A stretch of 34,203 nucleotides of DNA from Nitrospirales bacterium (GTDB lineage: Bacteria; Nitrospirota; Nitrospiria; Nitrospirales; UBA8639). The stretch's first letter is position 1; every line of letters begins with the position of its first letter. The position numbers and the translations under genes are program-made. This document shows positions 33,554 to 34,203 of this stretch, piece by piece. The DNA is taken from contig BQIU01000042.1 of the NCBI GenBank assembly GCA_021603905.1, forward strand, positions 1 to 34,203. Reading direction: 5' to 3'. The notes beneath the pieces are model-generated. The model worked only from the letters and a program-made list of their open reading frames with translations. It was not told the origin of the DNA and did no database searches.

Positions 33554-34051
33554 ATGGGAAGTGTGGAACATTTTCTCGCCGAAGATCATGTGCGGATAGA
33601 TGATCTTTTACAACGGACCATCGGTGAACAGCCTACGATTGACTACGATGTGTACAAGGAATTCCGCCGTGGCCTCCTTCGGCATATTGCGATGGAAGAA
33701 AAGGTGCTTTTCCCAACCATTCAACGATTGCGCGGCGGCACTCCTCTTCCCGCAGTCGCCAAACTTCGGCTCGATCATGGTGCGCTTGGCACTTTGCTTA
33801 TGCCAACGCCCACACCAATAATCGTGGATTCAATCCGCACGATTCTTAAAGCTCATAATGCGCTGGAAGAAGGAGCAGAGGGGGTGTATGGGCAATGCGA
33901 ACAGGTGCCGGGTGTGGAGATGGAGAATCTTCTTCGGCGCTTGCAGGCAGTCCCTCCGGTATCAGTAGTAGCCTACTCTGATTCGCCCACAGTATTTGCA
34001 GCCATTCGCCGTGTTTTGACGAGAGCTGGTTATGATTCTGAGGGTGGCTAG
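33554..34051 (+). CDS. hemerythrin-like (HHE) metal-binding protein
   Basis: About 165 aa from ATG 33554. A four-helix HHE domain is likely: VEHFLAEDHVRIDDLL, FRRGLLRHIAMEEKVLFPTI, LRLDHGALGTLL and LKAHNALEEGAEGVY, which give the H...H...HxxxE...H...HxxxE spread of iron ligands. The domain binds oxygen or senses oxygen, iron or nitric oxide. The C-terminal 35 residues add a strand-rich end (VSVVAYSDSPTVFAAIRRVL). The frame is open upstream to 33428 within the rnk-like gene, but this part reads as non-coding; no ribosome site is clear. The IS end starts 11 bp after the stop, so the element inserted right beside this gene. Confidence 0.72.
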   Translation: MGSVEHFLAEDHVRIDDLLQRTIGEQPTIDYDVYKEFRRGLLRHIAMEEKVLFPTIQRLRGGTPLPAVAKLRLDHGALGTLLMPTPTPIIVDSIRTILKAHNALEEGAEGVYGQCEQVPGVEMENLLRRLQAVPPVSVVAYSDSPTVFAAIRRVLTRAGYDSEGG

Positions 34052-34061
34052 CAGAGATTGG

Positions 34062-34203
34062 TGAGTTATATTTGAAAGTAGTGCATGGGGTGAGTTGAAA
34101 AGACGCGGCGTCTCGGGTTGCAATGGGTGTTGCGAGACATCCACACACAACCTCAAAAGAAGGAGACGCCACGATGCAAGAGCGTACCAAGACGGAGCAA
34201 AAA
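34062..34203 (+). mobile_element. 5' end of an insertion sequence, right copy (partial)
   Basis: This is the inverted partner of bases 1-141 with one mismatch. The leader has an inverted repeat AGACGC-G-GCGTCT (34101-34113) and the ribosome site AGGAG (34161-34165). GGCGTCTC (34107-34114) is complementary to GAGACGCC (34163-34170), so the leader RNA could fold over the ribosome site. The element continues beyond the window. Confidence 0.75.
34174..34203 (+). CDS. transposase N-terminus, truncated by window edge
   Basis: ATG at 34174 after AGGAG opens MQERTKTEQK, the same frame as at the left end, and runs out of the window. Transposase is inferred from the repeated element, not from a motif. 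Confidence 0.45.
   Translation, partial: MQERTKTEQK

Noticed and set aside
1..34203. CRISPR array, tRNA, rRNA or prophage genes
   Set aside because: No regularly spaced repeats, no cloverleaf-like sequences and no phage structural genes were recognised.

Overview
The window looks like part of a chromosome from a Gram-negative environmental bacterium, most probably of the Nitrospirota/Nitrospira type. This is an inference from the gene mix: a PEP-CTERM surface protein, a TIGR03790-type exported protein, an ImuB-DnaE2-like mutasome pair, a one-Cys peroxiredoxin, a DUF3015-like lipoprotein and many short signal-peptide proteins. I see no rRNA, tRNA, CRISPR array or prophage. Both window ends carry the same ~141-bp sequence in inverted orientation. 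It is the 5' end of an insertion sequence, with the first codons of an outward-reading transposase. The window is therefore bounded by two copies of one IS: either a contig broken at a repeat, or a segment truly flanked by inverted IS copies.

Layout. 1-5.3 kb: IS end, an orphan BrxC/BrxD-type ATPase (BREX family) with a degenerate N-terminal and an intact C-terminal NTPase domain, a MATE-like membrane protein, and a receiver domain that lacks its phospho-acceptor Asp. 5.5-6.6 kb: XRE regulator and a hicAB pair whose toxin gene is frameshifted. 6.9-11.2 kb: dnaE2-like polymerase and imuB-like gene, overlapping. 11.4-12 kb: mazEF with its own promoter/operator palindrome and terminator. 12-12.7 kb: PEP-CTERM gene with a frameshift inside its signal peptide. 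13.1-16.1 kb: TIGR03790 protein, ogt-type alkyltransferase, zinc-ribbon NUDIX hydrolase. 16.5-19.3 kb: ettA and three small envelope or zinc-ribbon genes. 19.4-21.9 kb: peroxiredoxin, lipoprotein, exported retropepsin-like protein. 22.5-25.4 kb: sigma-54 activator followed by a four-half-site array, a sigma-54-like promoter and a small exported helical protein. 25.6-28.2 kb: a decaying stretch with two remnants of a flavodoxin/ferredoxin-reductase C-terminus, a TPR protein, and a 288-bp tandem duplication encoding two 51-aa membrane peptides, each with its own hairpin. 28.3-32.6 kb: an OmpR-type two-component system and two sets of small genes preceded by the same 40-bp triple direct-repeat element. 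33.0-34.2 kb: Rnk-like and hemerythrin-like genes, then the second IS end.

How the parts may work together. The strongest local circuit is the two-component system (30.5-32.6 kb) with the two CATGAA triple-repeat elements at 29,339 and 30,380. They precede a sugar-nucleotide pyrophosphorylase-like gene and a three-gene cluster of unknown function. A second candidate circuit is the sigma-54 activator with the half-site array just downstream of it. The BrxD-like protein is the most likely piece of an incompletely described system, but its usual partners, if any, would lie beyond the left IS copy. Domain calls rest on recognised motifs only; no database search was possible.
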